A stretch of DNA of 33,501 bases from JAWVZS01 sp964507825 (lineage in GTDB: Archaea > Thermoproteota > Nitrososphaeria > Nitrososphaerales > Nitrosopumilaceae), in the NCBI GenBank assembly GCA_964507825.1, contig CAZDQM010000060.1, positions 1 through 33,501 on the forward strand, read 5' to 3'. Both the position numbers and the translations under genes were made by a program. The notes beneath the pieces were generated by a model. It was not told the origin of the DNA. It saw only the letters and a list, made by a program, of their open reading frames with translations, and ran no database searches. Of the stretch, positions 15,559 to 22,653 are shown in pieces (the stretch's first letter is position 1; the number at the start of each line of letters is the position of its first letter).

Positions 15559-16467
15559 CTAATCACTCTGACGGTTGGATTTATGGCGATTACCCATCTG
15601 CTTGAACATAGAGTATGCTTGTTCCATCAACCCACGCACATATTGCAGATCCGACTCAGGGGAAATCCTCATTCTTGCATTGCCGGTTCCCCAATGTCCC
15701 ACGTCAGATACATCTTGCATGATCTTTTTTGGGTCATCCATGGCGTTCAGATCTGCATGCACATATAACTTCAAGTGATCTTTGTGCAACACAATAGAGG
15801 CAAATCCGCGTTTTACCTTAAAGTTTATTGATACCTTCGCTGAAATGACTTTAATGTCATCATCTAGTGATAGTATGACTTGCTTTGTTTCTTCATAAAG
15901 AGCCTTTATTTCCGGGGATGATTTACGGAGATGATACTCTTCGGTGAATGTTCTAGTAGGTGGATTGGGTTCAGGAGGCGGAGGCATCTTTCTGGTAATC
16001 GGATTGAGTAAAACCATCTCGTTTTCATATTTTTTTATTTCATAAAGCTCGATCGGCAGATCCTTGGATGCCTTCTTTTGACGTTCGGTAAAGGAATGAG
16101 AAACTAAAATTACTCTGGATCGACTCCAATCCACATCAGCCTTGCGCATGAATTTTTGATGTGTTTCATTAAATGCCAGTACGAATTCAGCCTTATTGTC
16201 ATGCAACAAAGACCGGTATTCCATGCCTTGATCTACTACAGACCGATTTTTATCACGCTTGTATTCGACAATCACAAATGACTTGGAGGCAGGATCCCAT
16301 CCAACTGTATCAAGGCGGAACTGGCCTATTGTAAACTCACTTTTCACGAACTCGATATTAAATAACGAAGACATGTTTTGCTCTATCAGGCGTTGCAGCT
16401 CCGATTCCAGCTTAAATTTCGTTTCTCGTATTATACCAAGTTTTTCACCATCTCGTCTAAACAACAT
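15559..16467 (-). CDS. PD-(D/E)XK nuclease-like protein with C-terminal DUF5655 domain
   Basis: This 302-residue protein has two parts. Residues 18-120 resemble the DUF91/NucS-like nuclease fold: LESELQRLIEQNMSSLF, then Asp53 in FRLDTVGWD, the E-x-K pair Glu68/Lys70 in VIVEYKRDKN, and Gln80. These are the residues expected for a PD-(D/E)XK metal site. A proline-rich linker (PPPPEPNPPTRTF) near 170 leads to residues 205-290, which match the DUF5655 pattern (KVSINFKV, FASIVLHKDHLKLYVH, DVGHWGTGN). Such proteins are scattered and often accompany mobile or defence genes; the natural substrate is unknown. It stands alone between two repeat copies. Nuclease activity is inferred from motifs only. 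Confidence 0.8.
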   Translation of the reverse strand: MLFRRDGEKLGIIRETKFKLESELQRLIEQNMSSLFNIEFVKSEFTIGQFRLDTVGWDPASKSFVIVEYKRDKNRSVVDQGMEYRSLLHDNKAEFVLAFNETHQKFMRKADVDWSRSRVILVSHSFTERQKKASKDLPIELYEIKKYENEMVLLNPITRKMPPPPEPNPPTRTFTEEYHLRKSSPEIKALYEETKQVILSLDDDIKVISAKVSINFKVKRGFASIVLHKDHLKLYVHADLNAMDDPKKIMQDVSDVGHWGTGNARMRISPESDLQYVRGLMEQAYSMFKQMGNRHKSNRQSD

Positions 16468-16532
16468 TGTACTTTAGCATCCTAGCACGTATGTAAAAAT
16501 TACTATAGCGAATACAGAATATCGATTATGTT

Positions 16533-17102
16533 TTATTTTAGCGCATTTATGCGCCGAACTAGCTCAAATGATGCAGTGTTCAATTCTTTGATGGATTTTG
16601 TGCCTGCAATTACGATTTTACCTGAGGCAAAAACAAGATAGCTTGCGCTGTGCAGACCCTTGAGAATCATGCCGGGAAATGTCTCAGGATCATAGATTGC
16701 GCCAGATATCATGGTGGACAGCACATCAACGGGTATGTTTTTTCCGATCTCCACTGTGGCAACGATGTTTCTAATGTTGGGAGATATCGACACATCATCT
16801 ATCATCTTATTTTGTACAAGAAAAAATTTTGCATGATTCAGCTGTGCCTTTGACCTTTCAATGGATCTTCCCCCTACTGAAATCATCTTGCCGCTGGGAA
16901 ACACAGTCACGCGACCATCCATCTCCTGAGTCTTTATGTATCCGCACCTGCCTCCGTATGTTGTCCCATCATAAATCCCATATGGAATATCCGCCAGACG
17001 TACCACGTTTACTTTTTGTTTTAGATCCGCCGTACTAACCACATTCCTGATTTTTGGTTTTACGTTATAGTGGACCTCACAAAATGCAGTAGTCTTTGGC
17101 AT
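16533..17102 (-). CDS. Divergent TATA-binding protein (TBP) paralogue
   Basis: The protein (189 residues from ATG 17102; 197 from ATG 17126) has the two-fold TBP repeat. Repeat 1 holds PKIRNVVSTADL and VTVFPSGKMISVGGRS. Repeat 2 holds NIRNIVATVEIGKN, YDPETFPGMIL and YLVFASGKIVIAGTKS. In the canonical fold each repeat carries an FPG loop and a phenylalanine in the stirrup that kink DNA. Here repeat 2 keeps FPG, but repeat 1 reads TTYGGRCGYI where YNPEQFPGLV is expected. This marks it as a specialised paralogue rather than the main TBP. TAAATAAA-type sequence at 17125-17132 is centred 26 nt before ATG 17102, favouring that start. Its target promoters are unknown. Confidence 0.85.
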   Translation of the reverse strand: MPKTTAFCEVHYNVKPKIRNVVSTADLKQKVNVVRLADIPYGIYDGTTYGGRCGYIKTQEMDGRVTVFPSGKMISVGGRSIERSKAQLNHAKFFLVQNKMIDDVSISPNIRNIVATVEIGKNIPVDVLSTMISGAIYDPETFPGMILKGLHSASYLVFASGKIVIAGTKSIKELNTASFELVRRINALK

Positions 17103-17265
17103 GATTATACATGTAATCTGCGGCATTTATTTGTCATCTCCTAGGCCATAAACCTGCGCGCCCGGAATAGCTGCTCGTACACTACGTAAATGACTCCCGT
17201 ATAGACTAGGTAATCACTCCATCCAAGTTGGTGCCCGTCCTTGTGCAGACATGAATTCATACACT

Positions 17266-17358
17266 GTACACACTTAGGTTGATTCTGGATTCATGCCCCA
17301 ATGTGCCATTCGTTTTGAAATTTCAGGTATAATGTCTTTAGTCGACTTGACCTTGTAC
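17266..17358 (+). repeat. 93-bp dispersed element, copy B (with internal insertion)
   Basis: It shares GTACACACTTAGGTTGATT at the start and ACTTGACCTTGTAC at the end with copies A, C and D, but carries about 13 extra bases in the middle (after AATGTG). Hairpin 2 survives (TTCAGGT with ACTTGAC); hairpin 1 has two mismatches. It ends 49 bp before the eL32 start, just upstream of that gene's TATA box at 17377-17384. Confidence 0.85.
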
Positions 17359-17376
17359 CATACACTCGAACAAACC

Positions 17377-17384
17377 TATTTATT
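17377..17384 (+). promoter_or_regulatory. TATA box of eL32-eL19
   Basis: TATTTATT is centred 26 nt upstream of the ATG at 17407, consistent with a leaderless transcript. It lies just outside repeat copy B, so the element is upstream of the core promoter. Confidence 0.6.
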
Positions 17385-17406
17385 CCAAAAATCAGGATTC
17401 AACCAC

Positions 17407-17805
17407 ATGCCGATTAACAAAGAGGAGCTTGCAAGAAGAAGCGAGGTATCTAGGCCGGAATTTAAAAGACAGGAGAGCTGGAGGTACGCCAGACTAAAGC
17501 CCGCATGGCGAAAGCCAAAGGGCAAGGACAACCACCAGCGTAAGCAGCTTAGCAGGGGGCGCCCAGGCATTGTCAAGGTGGGTTACGGTGGACCCAAGAC
17601 TGCAAGATACCTGCACCCGTCTGGATTCACCGACAACTTGATACATACCATTAATGATTTACAGGAACTAGATCCGAAAAGGGACGGGATAAGGCTGGGC
17701 CACAGTATTGGAACCAGAAAAAGAAAGGAGATCATATCCCGTGCCATCGAGATGAAGTTCAAGGTGTTTAACGCAAGGGTGTCTGCAGGTGCCGGTAAAT
17801 CTTAG
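17407..17805 (+). CDS. rpl32e: Large-subunit ribosomal protein eL32
   Basis: This 132-residue protein shows the eL32 core: FKRQESWRYARLKPAWRKPKG, VGYGGPKTARYLHPSGF and a C-terminal basic segment with IGTRKRKEIISRAIE. The frame is open upstream to 17293 through repeat copy B, but the TATA box spacing and family start favour ATG 17407 (MPINKEELARR). It overlaps eL19 by 17 bp. In most archaea this pair sits between uL6 and uL18 of the spc operon; here it is isolated on the opposite strand 10 kb from uL18. Confidence 0.95.
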   Translation: MPINKEELARRSEVSRPEFKRQESWRYARLKPAWRKPKGKDNHQRKQLSRGRPGIVKVGYGGPKTARYLHPSGFTDNLIHTINDLQELDPKRDGIRLGHSIGTRKRKEIISRAIEMKFKVFNARVSAGAGKS

Positions 17806-18244
17806 AGCAAAAAAACGGCTCGTTTCAAGAGTCACCGGCGTGGGCATCCACCGGATAAAGTTCGATACAGAGCACCTCGACGACATTACCGATGCAATCA
17901 CAAGGCAGAATATCAGAAGCCTGATTACTGCAAACACAATTTCGTTCAAACCCATCAAGGGAACGTCTAGGGGACGCGCGCAACACAAAAAGGATCAAAG
18001 ATCAAAGCGCGGGACAAAGCAGGGTTCCAAGCACGGCAAAAAGGGAGCACGCGTTGGAAAAAAATCTGTCTATATTGCAAAGGTTCGCGCGCTACGATAC
18101 ATCCTTAGAATAGCCAAGGACAGGCAAGAAATAACAAACAAGGAATTCTGGACACTATACAAGAGAATCGGCGGTAATACAGTAAGGAATAAAGCGCACC
18201 TGCGGACCCTGATCGAGGAGATCAAGACGGACCAAAGTACCTAG
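17789..18244 (+). CDS. rpl19e: Large-subunit ribosomal protein eL19
   Basis: The 151-residue protein starts from GTG 17789 with VNLRAKKRLVSRVTGVGIHR, the usual eL19 opening, followed by FDTEHLDDITDAITRQNIR and the basic linker GTSRGRAQHKKDQRSKRGTK. The C-terminal helix region RALRYILRIAKDRQEITN is also characteristic. The last base of the stop codon and that of the MGMT-like gene on the other strand share the palindrome CTAG (18241-18244). Confidence 0.95.
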   Translation: MPVNLRAKKRLVSRVTGVGIHRIKFDTEHLDDITDAITRQNIRSLITANTISFKPIKGTSRGRAQHKKDQRSKRGTKQGSKHGKKGARVGKKSVYIAKVRALRYILRIAKDRQEITNKEFWTLYKRIGGNTVRNKAHLRTLIEEIKTDQST

Positions 18245-18609
18245 AACCTGTACCTTACACTCTCAAAATCATCCAGTCTTCGGCCAGATATCTTCAGCCC
18301 TTCTGCCAAAAGCATGTTTTCCTTGACCTCTTTACCGTATGCATATCCGCCTAGGTTCCCATCAGACATTACCACCCTGTGGCACGGCACTATGGACGGG
18401 TTTGGGTTCTTGTTCATTATCATGCCCACAAGACGCTGGCCGTTTTTCAGGCCGGCGGCCCTTGCCAGATCCCCGTATGTGGTAACGAATCCAGGAGGAA
18501 CCTCCAATAATTTTTTGTATACTAAACCGTTCAGAGTTTTATTATTTCCAGATCCGTGCCCTCTGCCAGATCCATCACTCTTTGCTTGTATTGTCCCAGT
18601 CCTGCCCAA
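18241..18609 (-). CDS. ogt: MGMT-like alkylated-DNA repair protein, DNA-binding domain only
   Basis: This 122-residue protein corresponds to the C-terminal domain of O6-alkylguanine-DNA alkyltransferases. The active-site motif PCHRVV is present with Cys76, preceded by TTYGDLARAAGL (Tyr45 region) and QRLVGMIMNKNPNP, the recognition-helix area. It transfers the alkyl group from guanine to its own cysteine. The N-terminal domain of full-length Ogt is missing, as in short archaeal proteins and alkyltransferase-like proteins. Because the Cys is kept, real transferase activity is likely. The only upstream start codon in frame is TTG 18609, which overlaps the DTD2 gene by 79 bp; the first 25 residues (Gly/Ser-rich) are low in complexity and may be untranslated. 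Confidence 0.85.
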   Translation of the reverse strand: MGRTGTIQAKSDGSGRGHGSGNNKTLNGLVYKKLLEVPPGFVTTYGDLARAAGLKNGQRLVGMIMNKNPNPSIVPCHRVVMSDGNLGGYAYGKEVKENMLLAEGLKISGRRLDDFESVRYRF

Positions 18610-19304
18610 TCCAAAAGAATCACGGTCGCGCCGGTATTTCTTTGTAACACATGATTAAACAAATCCCGATCCAGGTACTGCAGTGCGTGCTTGGGCATCA
18701 CGGTTCCCAGACCAAGCCGCCCGTGCAGAACTTGACTGTTAAACTTTTGGGAATAATGCGTGCCTCCAAAACATATGGCATACGGAACTGGTTCGGACGT
18801 GCCCATTACCCGATCAACTACCCCTGCAACAGAGGCGCAAAGCTGCCTGTCGTTCCACTGCTCCGGTGTTGTTCCAATCTCTATGAACAGGCACGGCTTG
18901 TCTAGGGCGCTTGGACCATGATGAGTGGCCTCGATCGTGATATCAAATTCAGGAAACTGATCCCTGGCGGCGAACAGCTCCTGCAAGTAGCGCTTTTGCA
19001 ACGCGGGATACGGTATTGCCACCTGTCCATCATTTCCGCCAAGCATAGCCTCGGCAAAGTTCCCCGTGCTGTGGCATGTCAGAGCCAGGACTCCGGACTC
19101 GGCTGCATGCCTCGAAAGGAACACAAATGAATCATAGTCATATTCGTCTCCCAGCCAGTCAGCAGATACGGCCGGAGTTGGAATGATCAGCAAGTCATAG
19201 CGGTCGCCACGGTAGATGCTACCATCGAATCTCATATGCCTAGACAGGGCTGCCGCCATGTTGCTCCCCGCCGGATCATCCCTGAACGCAACAAGTAAAT
19301 CCAT
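18531..19304 (-). CDS. dtdA: D-aminoacyl-tRNA deacylase, archaeal DTD2/GEK1 type
   Basis: The 257-residue enzyme hydrolyses D-amino acids mischarged on tRNA. It begins MDLLVAFRDDPAGSNMA, and contains LTCHSTGNF, IEATHHGPSALDKPC and CFGGTHYSQKF, the His-rich motifs of this zinc-dependent archaeal/plant family. The open frame reaches 19358, but the ATG at 19304 gives the standard N-terminus. A TATA-like box on the minus strand at 19328-19334 is 27 nt upstream, inside the leader region of secE. It may be cotranscribed with the MGMT-like gene. Confidence 0.93.
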   Translation of the reverse strand: MDLLVAFRDDPAGSNMAAALSRHMRFDGSIYRGDRYDLLIIPTPAVSADWLGDEYDYDSFVFLSRHAAESGVLALTCHSTGNFAEAMLGGNDGQVAIPYPALQKRYLQELFAARDQFPEFDITIEATHHGPSALDKPCLFIEIGTTPEQWNDRQLCASVAGVVDRVMGTSEPVPYAICFGGTHYSQKFNSQVLHGRLGLGTVMPKHALQYLDRDLFNHVLQRNTGATVILLDWAGLGQYKQRVMDLAEGTDLEIIKL

Positions 19305-19313
19305 GAGATAAAA

Positions 19314-19334
19314 GATATATTGACACCATATTAA
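19314..19334. promoter_or_regulatory. Interleaved divergent promoters of dtdA and secE
   Basis: Only 39 bp separate the two start codons. The secE TATA-like box (GATATATT, centre about 19318) is 26 nt before its ATG, and so only 14 nt from the dtdA ATG. The dtdA box (TTAATAT on the minus strand, centre 19331) is 27 nt before its ATG, and 13 nt from the secE ATG. Each TATA box thus lies inside the initiation zone of the other gene. Confidence 0.5.
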
Positions 19335-19343
19335 CGTCCAGCA

Positions 19344-19517
19344 ATGAATCCAAGGCAAACGTTCAAGAACATGGCAAATACCATGAAAATGGCGAGAAAA
19401 TCAGACAAGGATGATTATTTGCAGCACCTCAGGCTGGTGTTGCTTGGAATAGGCGCCGTTGGAACGATTGGATTTATAATTCAGTTTGTGTTTGGTGTAT
19501 TTACCTATCAGGGATAA
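19344..19517 (+). CDS. secE: Protein translocase subunit SecE (Sec61 gamma)
   Basis: A 57-residue protein read from ATG 19344 to TAA 19515-19517. Residues 1-28 are an amphipathic, basic N-terminus (NPRQTFKNMANTMKMARKSD), and 31-54 form one transmembrane helix (LVLLGIGAVGTIGFIIQF). This is the small archaeal SecE layout, clamping the SecY channel. The gene lies 2 nt before spt5, the usual secE-nusG order. Confidence 0.9.
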   Translation: MNPRQTFKNMANTMKMARKSDKDDYLQHLRLVLLGIGAVGTIGFIIQFVFGVFTYQG

Positions 19518-19519
19518 AA

Positions 19520-19978
19520 TTGTCAGAAGAAATAAAATCTCATCTCTTTGCAATTCGGACTACAGGAGGTCAGGAAAAGATGGTAATGAACCTCTTGGAG
19601 GCAAAGGCCAAGATGAACAAAATCGACATCCAGTCCGTATTACTAGTAGACAACCTAAAGGGTTATGTTGTAATAGAGGCGCTAAGCCCCAACTCGGCAT
19701 TTATGGCAACAGAGGGCATCAGGCATATCAGAGGCCAGTTGCGCGGGGAGCTAGAATTCAAGGACATCGAGGATTACCTAGTCAAAAAGTCCACGGTGAC
19801 GCAGCTGGGCGTGGATAATACAGTGGAGATTACCGGCGGCCCGTTCAAGGGTATGAAGGCAACAATTACTAGAATCGATCATGAAAAGGAGGAGGCTACA
19901 GTCGTGCTGCTAGATGCATCGTATCAGCTACCCGTTACGGTGGATGCAAACTATCTAAAGCTCACGAGCGCGTCTTAG
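19520..19978 (+). CDS. spt5: Transcription elongation factor Spt5 (NusG)
   Basis: The 152-residue protein has an NGN domain (about 8-90: FAIRTTGGQEKMVMNLL, then VLLVDNLKGYVVIEA and RGELEFKDIEDYL) and a KOW domain (VEITGGPFKGMKATI, about 100-130). It holds RNA polymerase clamped on DNA. TTG at 19520, 2 nt after the secE stop, is the only start near the family N-terminus. No separate promoter was seen, so it shares the secE transcript. Confidence 0.94.
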   Translation: MSEEIKSHLFAIRTTGGQEKMVMNLLEAKAKMNKIDIQSVLLVDNLKGYVVIEALSPNSAFMATEGIRHIRGQLRGELEFKDIEDYLVKKSTVTQLGVDNTVEITGGPFKGMKATITRIDHEKEEATVVLLDASYQLPVTVDANYLKLTSAS

Positions 19979-20013
19979 CAACGATTAAATTTTTCATGGA
20001 GTCATGATGATTA

Positions 20014-20496
20014 ATGGGTGAATCACAAAAAATCTCTTCATTGGTAACCGGTGGACAGGCATCGGCGGGCCCACCACTGGGCCCCGCGCTAGGCCCGCTA
20101 GGGGTAAACATCATGGAAGTCATTGGCGCCATAAACGAAAAGACCAAGGACTTTGAGGGGATGAAGGTGCCAGTGACGGTCTCAGTAGATACAGATACCA
20201 AAAAGTATGAGATTGAAATCGGCATTCCGTCGGCGGCGGCGCTGCTGATGAAGGAGGCAGGCATTCAAAAGGGCTCCGGTGCATCAGGGACTGACTGGGT
20301 GGGAGACATCGCCATGGACTCTATAGTAAAGGTGGCAAACACAAAGATAGAGACATCGTACGCATCGTCATTAAAATCGGTGGTAAAGACCATAGTTGGA
20401 ACATGCGTCCCGCTGGGATTGAAGATAGAGGGCAAGACGCCCAAAGAGATGACCGCCGAGATCAACGACGGCAAGTGGGATGAGAAAATCCAATAA
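20014..20496 (+). CDS. rpl11: Large-subunit ribosomal protein uL11
   Basis: This 160-residue protein forms the base of the ribosomal stalk. TGGQASAGPPLGPALGPLGV (residues 12-31) is the conserved proline-rich N-terminal motif, followed by the C-terminal RNA-binding domain with GIPSAAALLMKEAG and VVKTIVGTC. A TTAAATT box at 19985-19991 is 26 nt upstream of the ATG, so it has its own leaderless promoter in addition to secE-spt5 read-through. The usual followers uL1, uL10 and P1 are displaced. Confidence 0.96.
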   Translation: MGESQKISSLVTGGQASAGPPLGPALGPLGVNIMEVIGAINEKTKDFEGMKVPVTVSVDTDTKKYEIEIGIPSAAALLMKEAGIQKGSGASGTDWVGDIAMDSIVKVANTKIETSYASSLKSVVKTIVGTCVPLGLKIEGKTPKEMTAEINDGKWDEKIQ

Positions 20497-20498
20497 CA

Positions 20499-20957
20499 TT
20501 ATCTTTTAATCAATTGTATGGGATCCTTGTCGGTCTTTTGAAGCTCAATGAACGTCTCTGTGTTCTGTATTCCCTCAATCTTGCCAATCTTTTCAATTAC
20601 CACAGAATGTAACCTCTCTAGGTTTTCGGCATGGACCCTGATCATGATGTCAAACCGTCCCGTAATCTCCGATATCGAGGTGACCTCATGCGTATTCATG
20701 AGCTTTTTGTGGATGGAGTTTTTGAATTTCGGATCCCTGTTGATTCCAACAGACGCCTTTACGCCTATGCCAAGAAGTGAATGATCTATTACAATGGTAA
20801 ACTGTGTGATCAGCTTTCTCTTTACAAGCCGCTTGATTCTGCTGTAAAGAACCGACGTGTTGATTCCAAGTTTTTTTGCAAGAACCGGCGTAGAGACCGA
20901 GCTGTCTCTGGCCAGCTCAAACAACAATTTCATGTCTAATTCGTCAAATCCGTGCAA
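20499..20957 (-). CDS. Lrp/AsnC family transcriptional regulator
   Basis: The 152-residue protein has an N-terminal helix-turn-helix (about 5-60: LDMKLLFELARDSSVSTPVL, LGINTSVLYSRIKRLV) and a C-terminal RAM/AsnC ligand domain (65-145: GVKASVGI, SISEITGRFDIMIRVHAENL). Such proteins bind amino acids or related effectors and form dimers to octamers. The effector is unknown. It faces uL11 tail to tail with a 2-nt gap, and interrupts the uL11-uL1 order. Confidence 0.93.
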   Translation of the reverse strand: MHGFDELDMKLLFELARDSSVSTPVLAKKLGINTSVLYSRIKRLVKRKLITQFTIVIDHSLLGIGVKASVGINRDPKFKNSIHKKLMNTHEVTSISEITGRFDIMIRVHAENLERLHSVVIEKIGKIEGIQNTETFIELQKTDKDPIQLIKR

Positions 20958-21137
20958 TGAATAGTTAAAAACATCCCTCCGGAATTAATAAGTGTAGGTT
21001 TTGCGAGTGTTCATTATAAAATTTAATCCAAAAATCTCTAAAACATGTAATTTAAACAATTGAGCTTATGCATAATCGCGATATCGGATCATATTTAGTC
21101 CAGTATTTAAGCAAAAAAAACGTGAGTAAAAAATCCA

Positions 21138-22463
21138 TTGCCTAGTAAACACGATGTAAAAATTGAGGAAAAAGTGCTCGATGCAAAAAAAGTAAAGCCT
21201 GAACAAACCGAATCAGAGCTTGAAAAGGAAAGGGAAGAGTATGAAAGAAAAACGGCAGAGCTTGAAAAGGAAAGGGTAGAGCTTGAAAGAAAAAATGCAG
21301 AGCTTGAAAAGAAAATTGCAGCGCAGGACAGGGAAATTGCAGAGCTTGAAAAAGAGCACTCAGAGCTTGAAAGGAAAGAGGAAGAGATCATGGAACGGGT
21401 TGCACAAGACGATGCATTATGGAGTACAGAGTTGGGTAAAAAAAGACACATGCCCACTAGGGCAGCCAGATTTCTTTATGCAGTGGAGGTTCTAGACGAC
21501 ATAATATCAAGCCCCGATAAGCTGTACACGTTCACAAGAACTTCCAAAGAACTATTTGATGACACGCTTGCGGATCTGCAACAGAAAATCAAAGAATCAA
21601 ACAATATGTCACACTTTAGGGCTGATCATGATAGTAGTGACTTTGAAGGCCAATACAAGTTGTACGTGCGGCACTTTTTACTGCTGAGCATGATACACAG
21701 GTCACACGGCGCAACAAATAGTACATTTGGCCTATTCTTGGGAATCGGTTATGATACGGTATGTAAATACCTACAACTTGCAATCAGTTATGATGATAAG
21801 ATTTACCCGACACCAAACAACATAACAAAACATATTGCCACCGTAAAAACCGAAAAAGAGCTCAAGGAGATAATGCCTGGCAGAGACAGGGGCGAGTTTA
21901 CACTAGACGGTATTCTTATAGAGACTATTCACCCACAGACAAATACAGAACACAAAAAACAATATGAGAAAAATGAGGGATTTATAATAAACACGGCCGT
22001 GATGATAAACAAGCACAGATACATCATCGGAATAAGTGATTCCCAAGAGGCAAGATATCATGATCCCGAGGTTATGGCAAAGGGAATGATTGAATTTAGA
22101 AAGTGGGCGGACAGCATGACAAGTGGGGAGAATTTACCAAAGGCACGTAGCATACGACTAGGCGCAGATGGTGGATATATGGGAATAGATGATTATTTTC
22201 TTGGGATTGTTGCTGACAAAAATCCCAAAGATTACGAGCTCTCCGCCATCAAAAAGGCGCAAAACAAGGCGCACTCTAGCAAACGAATTTCAGTCGAGCA
22301 TGTGTTTGCATATGTAAAAAATTGGAAGATCATATATGGAATATATGAGGATACGGTAAAAGAGTTCAACGCCGAGTTTAATGGAGTATGCGGCCTGTAC
22401 AACAAGCGCAAGATGTGGCAAGACGGCACCTATCACCATTGGAAAAAGAAAGTAATGATATAA
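21138..22463 (+). CDS. DDE_Tnp_4/IS5-like transposase with N-terminal coiled coil
   Basis: This 441-residue protein has three parts. Residues 26-92 are a nearly perfect heptad coiled coil of Glu/Lys/Leu (ELEKERVELERKNAELEKK). A helical region includes a probable helix-turn-helix (191-212, TFGLFLGIGYDTVCKYL). The catalytic domain has Asp257 (FTLDGILIET), Asp344 (LGADGGYMGI) and Glu387 (ISVEHVFAYVKNW), the DDE triad of the harbinger-like DDE_Tnp_4 group. Start is TTG 21138; a TATTTAA box at 21102-21109 gives a 6-nt leader. No clear terminal inverted repeats or target duplication were found, though a 9-bp ATGTAATTT match lies in inverted orientation near 21047 and 22605. All catalytic residues are intact. 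Confidence 0.85.
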   Translation: MPSKHDVKIEEKVLDAKKVKPEQTESELEKEREEYERKTAELEKERVELERKNAELEKKIAAQDREIAELEKEHSELERKEEEIMERVAQDDALWSTELGKKRHMPTRAARFLYAVEVLDDIISSPDKLYTFTRTSKELFDDTLADLQQKIKESNNMSHFRADHDSSDFEGQYKLYVRHFLLLSMIHRSHGATNSTFGLFLGIGYDTVCKYLQLAISYDDKIYPTPNNITKHIATVKTEKELKEIMPGRDRGEFTLDGILIETIHPQTNTEHKKQYEKNEGFIINTAVMINKHRYIIGISDSQEARYHDPEVMAKGMIEFRKWADSMTSGENLPKARSIRLGADGGYMGIDDYFLGIVADKNPKDYELSAIKKAQNKAHSSKRISVEHVFAYVKNWKIIYGIYEDTVKEFNAEFNGVCGLYNKRKMWQDGTYHHWKKKVMI

Positions 22464-22522
22464 TTGAAAATTATGTGAATGTATAATGTTGCGCACAATT
22501 TTTTGTTTTGGTGACTCTATCA

Positions 22523-22602
22523 GTACAAGGTCAAGTCTACTAATGCACTATACCTGACTCAACACATTTGGGTATAAATTCCGAATCGACCCAAGTGTGT
22601 AC
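22523..22602 (-). repeat. 80-bp dispersed element, copy C
   Basis: In reverse orientation to copies A, B and D. Read on the minus strand it starts GTACACACTTGGGTCGATTC and ends GACTTGACCTTGTAC. Hairpin 2 (GTCAGGT with ACTTGAC, one G-T pair) is kept with a 15-nt loop; hairpin 1 has two mismatches. It is 60 bp after the transposase stop and 51 bp before the uL1 start, just upstream of that gene's TATA box. Confidence 0.85.
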
Positions 22603-22621
22603 AAATTACATCCATAAACGA

Positions 22622-22630
22622 TTTTAAATA
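22622..22630 (+). promoter_or_regulatory. TATA box of uL1-uL10
   Basis: TTTTAAATA is centred about 28 nt before the uL1 ATG. It gives uL1-uL10 a promoter of their own after separation from uL11 by the regulator and transposon. Confidence 0.55.
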
Positions 22631-22653
22631 GGCAGTAGGGAAGGTCACTCGTA

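Noticed and set aside
21047..22611. ATGTAATTT in inverted orientation on both sides of the transposase as terminal repeats
   Set aside because: Nine AT-rich bases only, and the right copy sits at the edge of repeat C; not enough to define an insertion sequence.
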